Source: an uncultured Alphaproteobacteria bacterium | GTDB taxonomy: Bacteria; Pseudomonadota; Alphaproteobacteria; Rs-D84 | Length of the DNA stretch: 9,909 bases | Direction: 5' to 3' | Assembly (NCBI GenBank): GCA_937901165.1 | Contig: CALCGS010000134.1 | Coordinates: 1 to 9,909, forward strand | Shown here: in pieces, positions 6,297 to 9,909 of the stretch | Numbering within the stretch: the stretch's first letter is position 1 | Layout of the letters: each line of letters opens with the position of its first letter | The notes under the pieces: generated by a model | Told to the model about the DNA's origin: nothing | The model's input: only the letters and a program-made list of their open reading frames with translations | Databases searched by the model: none | Position numbers and translations under genes: made by a program

Positions 6297-8063
6297 TTAA
6301 CCAACTGCAATATCTTCTAAAACGAATTGCACTCCTAAACGCTTACCATATCCGTTTTCTTTTAAACTGCCCAACATTGTTATTGTAGTATTTACATTTA
6401 CATCGTCCAGTAAAAAATCACCAACCGGTGTTCCAACCACATTAAAACCAACAAATGGCAATTGCACCCCCGTACTTGTAGACACAGCCCCATGCAAATG
6501 TTCACCATTTCCCATAACAGATGCAAATCGTAAAACCGCCCCATGTAACACCAACACAGGTTCAGGATTTCCTTGTCCAAACGGTGCCAATGCTGATAAT
6601 TTTTTTACCAATCCCAATGTTGCCCCACCAGCATCCAATTCAGCATCAACAATAACCTGTGATGTCAATGGAACGCCTTGTAATTGTTCTAACACCGCTT
6701 TTTCTAAAAATTCACAAAAACTATCTTCTTTATCTTCTGACAAAGAAAACCCAGCAGCAGCAGCATGTCCACCGCCTTCTACCAACAAACCAGCCGCCAA
6801 CGCATCATGAATAATTTTCCCCAAATTGACCGCTGGCACAGAGCGTCCAGACCCATTTATAACACCAGAATTTTTTGTAGCAACACATGAAGGTAAATTA
6901 TATTTATCTTTCAATCTGCCGGCAATAATTCCCATAACCCCACCATGCCAATTATCGCCACAAACGAATAAACTACATTTTCCTTTTTTACGACATACTT
7001 CTGCTTTTTCTATTGCCTGTACCATAATTGCATTTTGAATATCGATTCTATCTTGATTCATTTTATGCAATTTTTCAGCCAAATCCATTGCAATCAACGG
7101 ATTATCAGTTAATAACAATTCCAATGCAGGTTTTGCAGAATTCAACCTGCCCGCGGCATTTAATCTTGGTCCCAAAACAAATCCAACCGTATATACAGAT
7201 ATCGCTTTAACCCCGGCAACATCCATCAAAGTACGCAATCCTAAATTATTTCTTAAATTTAAAACTTTTAATCCGGTTGCAACAAACGCCCGATTTAACC
7301 CAACGAGTGGCATCGTATCACAAATTGTCCCCAAGGCAACCAAATCCAAATAATTCAATAAATTTATTTGTTGCAATTTTTCATTCATTTCGTCAGACAA
7401 AACGTGCGTTTTCAATTCGCGATTTAACGCAACCAAAGTTAAAAAAGCAACCCCAACCCCAGCCAAATACATCATGCCTGATTTATCATCTAATCTTTTT
7501 GGATTTACCAAAGCATCAGCCTGTGGCAACGCAACATCTGGTGAATGATGGTCTGTCACAACAACTTTTAATCCTAATTTTTTAGCATATTCAACTTCCT
7601 GAACACCGCTAATTCCACAATCAACCGTAATTAAAAGTTTTGCACCATCTTGCACTATTTCATCTATGGCATTTATATTAAGTCCATATCCTTCACCATC
7701 CCTGGTTGGCACATGCCAAACAACATCGCACCCCAAAGCCCGTAAAAATTTTACAAACACAGCCGTTGATGTAATACCATCGACATCATAATCACCATAT
7801 ATTGCAATTTTTTGATTATTTATAATAGCGTCTGCAATTATAGAAACAGCCACATCCATATCAGTTAAAACAGACGGATTTGGCATATATTCTTTAATAC
7901 TAGGATTTAAAAATTTTTTTACATTGTCGTCCCCAACAATCCCACGACTAGATAAAATTCTGACGATTAAATCATCATCTAAATTTTTATCAACATTAAA
8001 AAAATTATCATCAGCCATTACCCATGACTGCCCCATCATGGATTTATCTATAACACTTCTCAC
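6297..8063 (-). CDS. recJ: Single-stranded-DNA-specific 5'-3' exonuclease RecJ
   Basis: RecJ degrades single-stranded DNA 5' to 3' in recombination (RecF pathway), mismatch repair and base-excision repair. The 588-residue protein is of family length and carries every catalytic motif: IYGDYDVDGITST (Asp91, Asp93, Asp95), TVDCG (Asp148), VTDHH (Asp171, His172, His173), LVNPK, GTICDT (Asp249), GPRLNAAGRLNSA, and GGGHAAAAG (about 430-438) in the DHHA1 domain. A C-terminal OB-like region follows. The start chosen is GTG at 8063 because AAGAG lies about 7 bases before it. ATGs at 8039 and 8036 are alternatives. It heads the recJ-nrnA-lolA-tatB-tatC run, with a candidate promoter just upstream in the 42-base gap after ftsI. 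Confidence 0.96.
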   Translation of the reverse strand: MRSVIDKSMMGQSWVMADDNFFNVDKNLDDDLIVRILSSRGIVGDDNVKKFLNPSIKEYMPNPSVLTDMDVAVSIIADAIINNQKIAIYGDYDVDGITSTAVFVKFLRALGCDVVWHVPTRDGEGYGLNINAIDEIVQDGAKLLITVDCGISGVQEVEYAKKLGLKVVVTDHHSPDVALPQADALVNPKRLDDKSGMMYLAGVGVAFLTLVALNRELKTHVLSDEMNEKLQQINLLNYLDLVALGTICDTMPLVGLNRAFVATGLKVLNLRNNLGLRTLMDVAGVKAISVYTVGFVLGPRLNAAGRLNSAKPALELLLTDNPLIAMDLAEKLHKMNQDRIDIQNAIMVQAIEKAEVCRKKGKCSLFVCGDNWHGGVMGIIAGRLKDKYNLPSCVATKNSGVINGSGRSVPAVNLGKIIHDALAAGLLVEGGGHAAAAGFSLSEDKEDSFCEFLEKAVLEQLQGVPLTSQVIVDAELDAGGATLGLVKKLSALAPFGQGNPEPVLVLHGAVLRFASVMGNGEHLHGAVSTSTGVQLPFVGFNVVGTPVGDFLLDDVNVNTTITMLGSLKENGYGKRLGVQFVLEDIAVG

Positions 8064-8091
8064 TTATTCACTCTTTTTTATTATCAAGTAT

Positions 8092-8120
8092 ATTATAACT
8101 CAAATTTATTCAAATAGCAA
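8092..8120 (-). promoter_or_regulatory. Candidate promoter for the recJ operon
   Basis: On the minus strand TTGCTA (8115-8120; four of six consensus bases) and a perfect TATAAT (8092-8097) are separated by exactly 17 bases. The predicted start site near 8085 leaves a leader of about 22 bases with AAGAG before the recJ GTG. The -35 box lies inside the end of ftsI. No hairpin terminator separates ftsI from recJ, so read-through from the division genes is also possible. Confidence 0.5.
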
Positions 8121-9731
8121 TGGCAGTATTCCATCAAGTATTTTTCCTGCCGTTGGAACCGCATTCCACGCAGCCGTTTTCCAACCATAAGAATCTTCTG
8201 TTGCATGCGGTTCATCCAAAACAACCAATAAAATATACTGTGGTGCTTCCGCAGGAAAAATTCCAGTAAACGCAGTTATATTTTTTGATTTATCTATCTT
8301 GCCATTAAATCTTTTTTCAGCCGTTGCTGTTTTTCCACCAATTTGAATATTATGTATTTTTGCTTTCTTGCCACTTGTTTGTTCAACGACACCAACCATA
8401 ATTTCTCTCAATTTTGTAGATATTTCTTGACTTAAAACCCTCTGTCCGTCAATTCTACCTAACTCACGCTTTTGAATAGTTGGATAAATATAAAAACCAC
8501 CATTTGTCACCGCATTTACAGCCAACAACAAATGTACCGGTGTCACAGCAATACCATGTCCAAAAGAAACTGTTGCCCTTTCGGCAATTCCCCATTGTCT
8601 TGGCATTAAAGTTTTTTCTGTTTTACCAAAATCCAGAGATAACACTTCATCTAATTTTAATCGTTCAAAAAATTCTTTTTGGGCATCCATCGGCAAATCC
8701 AATGCAATTTGAGCAGACCCAACATTACAAGAATGCAACATAATTTCATCAACTGTAAAATCAGGATGCGATGGTCTGAAACTAGACACATCATGAATAG
8801 TCGCAATATATTTACCACGTGAAGTAAACATTTTATATGGTTTATTAACAATATAACGCTTATTTATACCATTTTCATACGCCAACGCAGTATTAAATAT
8901 TTTAAATATAGATCCCATTTCCAACACATCACGCATGGGTTTAAATCTACGATTTTCTACGGGATAAGCACCGACATTTTCTGGATCAAAATCAGGTAAA
9001 GAAACCATTGCAATCATTTCGCCAGTTTTTGAATTCATCAACATTCCCATTGCACCTTTTGCCCGATATTTTTGTCTTGCATAAGATAATTGAATATAAA
9101 ACTGTTCTTGAATTCTTGCATCCAAAGACAACCGCAAAGGTTCAGTATTTTCACGCAGATAATCATCAAACAACATTTCAACACCTTCCAATCCTTTGTC
9201 ATCACGTCCAACGAAACCAACAATATGTGAAAACAAATTATGTTTTGGGTACCTGCGTTTTTGAATAAGTTCTATTTCCAAACCTTCTAGTTTTGCATTT
9301 TTCACAGCGGCAATTTCTGCATCTGTTGCTTCTTTTTTCAAATATAAAAACTTTCCAGATTTTAATAATCTTAAAACATCCGTCACTGAATATTTATATG
9401 GCAATAAATCATGCACAAAATTCGCAACATCATCCGGATTTTTCACTGCATTTGGTCGCAACATAATATGTCCCGACATGACATTTTTTGCTAATTTCAC
9501 ACCATTTCTATCTTCAATATCCGCCCTTGTAATTTGCCATTGACCATTTGTATTTAAATTTCTTTCACCCACAGGCCCCTTTATTCCATACCACAAAGTA
9601 GCACCAGCAAATATAATAAAAAAGAATAAAACGATTCGATATAATACAATCAAGCCTTTATGTCCTTTGACATTATTTACAAAGCCCACAAACCCACGTT
9701 TACAAATATCCTTTCCTATTTCGAACATCAT
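8106..9731 (-). CDS. ftsI: Septal peptidoglycan transpeptidase FtsI (class B penicillin-binding protein 3)
   Basis: FtsI cross-links septal peptidoglycan as partner of FtsW in the divisome, anchored in the inner membrane. The 541-residue protein has one N-terminal membrane helix (about 27-46, LIVLYRIVLFFFIIFAGATL). A class-B pedestal domain follows, with the R-x-D-I-x-DRNG box (69-77, here RADIEDRNG) and YPKHNLFSHIVGFVG. The transpeptidase domain carries SxxK as S274-I-F-K277, SxN as S334-C-N336 and the KTG box as K467-T-A-T470. The third residue of the last motif is Ala rather than Gly, which is unusual. The length is slightly short of E. coli FtsI, as in other compact forms. The ATG at 9731 overlaps the stop of the upstream gene (ATGA), supporting that start; a second ATG follows at 9728. 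The C-terminus ends soon after the domain with no added module. Confidence 0.95.
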   Translation of the reverse strand: MMFEIGKDICKRGFVGFVNNVKGHKGLIVLYRIVLFFFIIFAGATLWYGIKGPVGERNLNTNGQWQITRADIEDRNGVKLAKNVMSGHIMLRPNAVKNPDDVANFVHDLLPYKYSVTDVLRLLKSGKFLYLKKEATDAEIAAVKNAKLEGLEIELIQKRRYPKHNLFSHIVGFVGRDDKGLEGVEMLFDDYLRENTEPLRLSLDARIQEQFYIQLSYARQKYRAKGAMGMLMNSKTGEMIAMVSLPDFDPENVGAYPVENRRFKPMRDVLEMGSIFKIFNTALAYENGINKRYIVNKPYKMFTSRGKYIATIHDVSSFRPSHPDFTVDEIMLHSCNVGSAQIALDLPMDAQKEFFERLKLDEVLSLDFGKTEKTLMPRQWGIAERATVSFGHGIAVTPVHLLLAVNAVTNGGFYIYPTIQKRELGRIDGQRVLSQEISTKLREIMVGVVEQTSGKKAKIHNIQIGGKTATAEKRFNGKIDKSKNITAFTGIFPAEAPQYILLVVLDEPHATEDSYGWKTAAWNAVPTAGKILDGILPLLFE

Positions 9732-9907
9732 TCCCTCATTTTCAAATCCTGAACGGACACATATTTTTGAAATCCTATTGTTTCAGCACTAGGGTTCACA
9801 GAATCCACCATTCCACGCAAAAACTCAGACCTGGTCAATGATTCAAATTGTGCTTGTTTTTTTGCTGCCATTGCTTTTTCATAAAATTTTGTTGAAGTTT
9901 TGATTCT
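9728..9907 (-). CDS. C-terminal end of an unidentified gene upstream of ftsI, possibly ftsL
   Basis: The last 59 codons of a gene enter from the right edge and end at a TGA that overlaps the ftsI start by four bases. It is the only minus-strand frame open across this stretch. The visible part contains KFYEKAMAAKKQAQFESL and GMVDSVNPSAETIGFQKYVS and ends DLKMRE; it is helical and charged, then more extended. In many bacteria the gene directly before ftsI is ftsL, so a division protein is possible from position. The residues seen are not diagnostic, and I leave the symbol blank. Confidence 0.7.
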   Translation of the reverse strand, partial: RIKTSTKFYEKAMAAKKQAQFESLTRSEFLRGMVDSVNPSAETIGFQKYVSVQDLKMRE

Positions 9908-9909
9908 GA

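Overview
The window is AT-rich and every convincing gene lies on the minus strand, so it reads right to left. The right-hand 7.5 kb is a housekeeping block of a diderm (Gram-negative) bacterium: it encodes a cell-division transpeptidase, LolA, Tat translocase subunits and a LysM/LytM lipoprotein. The gene set and the low GC suggest an AT-rich alphaproteobacterium (a host-associated or gut lineage is plausible). That placement is inference, because there is no rRNA gene in the window.

Layout in transcription order. (1) A partial gene enters at the right edge and overlaps ftsI (pbp3) by ATGA. (2) After a 42-bp gap with a good promoter comes a compact run: recJ, an nrnA-like DHH phosphoesterase, lolA, tatB and tatC. 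Gaps range from a 4-base overlap to 5 bases, so this is almost certainly one operon with translational coupling. (3) A short gap with a promoter-like sequence precedes an NlpD/DipM-like lipoprotein (LysM plus degenerate LytM).

Immediately after that gene's stop codon, near 2350-2380, the character changes. A headless remnant of a HAD phosphatase (phosphoglycolate phosphatase type, lacking the DxD nucleophile motif and any normal start) begins right at the end of the lipoprotein gene. It runs in frame into an acidic protein whose C-terminus looks like a phage tail or fibre protein. That gene ends in a strong intrinsic terminator. Two unrecognised genes follow, a 127-aa protein and a partial basic protein that leaves the left edge. 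The left 2.3 kb therefore looks like an accessory or prophage-derived segment joined to the core block at a recombination (or assembly) junction.

Functionally, the right-hand genes serve envelope biogenesis and division: septal peptidoglycan synthesis (FtsI), lipoprotein trafficking (LolA), export of folded proteins (TatBC, which in E. coli exports AmiA and AmiC) and an amidase-activator-type LytM lipoprotein. Two DHH-family nucleases for DNA repair and small-nucleotide turnover sit among them. I see no CRISPR array, tRNA, rRNA, complete insertion sequence or recognisable defence system. The most interesting points are the HAD/phage-like chimera and its junction, the loss of the zinc ligands in the LytM domain, and the KTA variant of the FtsI KTG motif.
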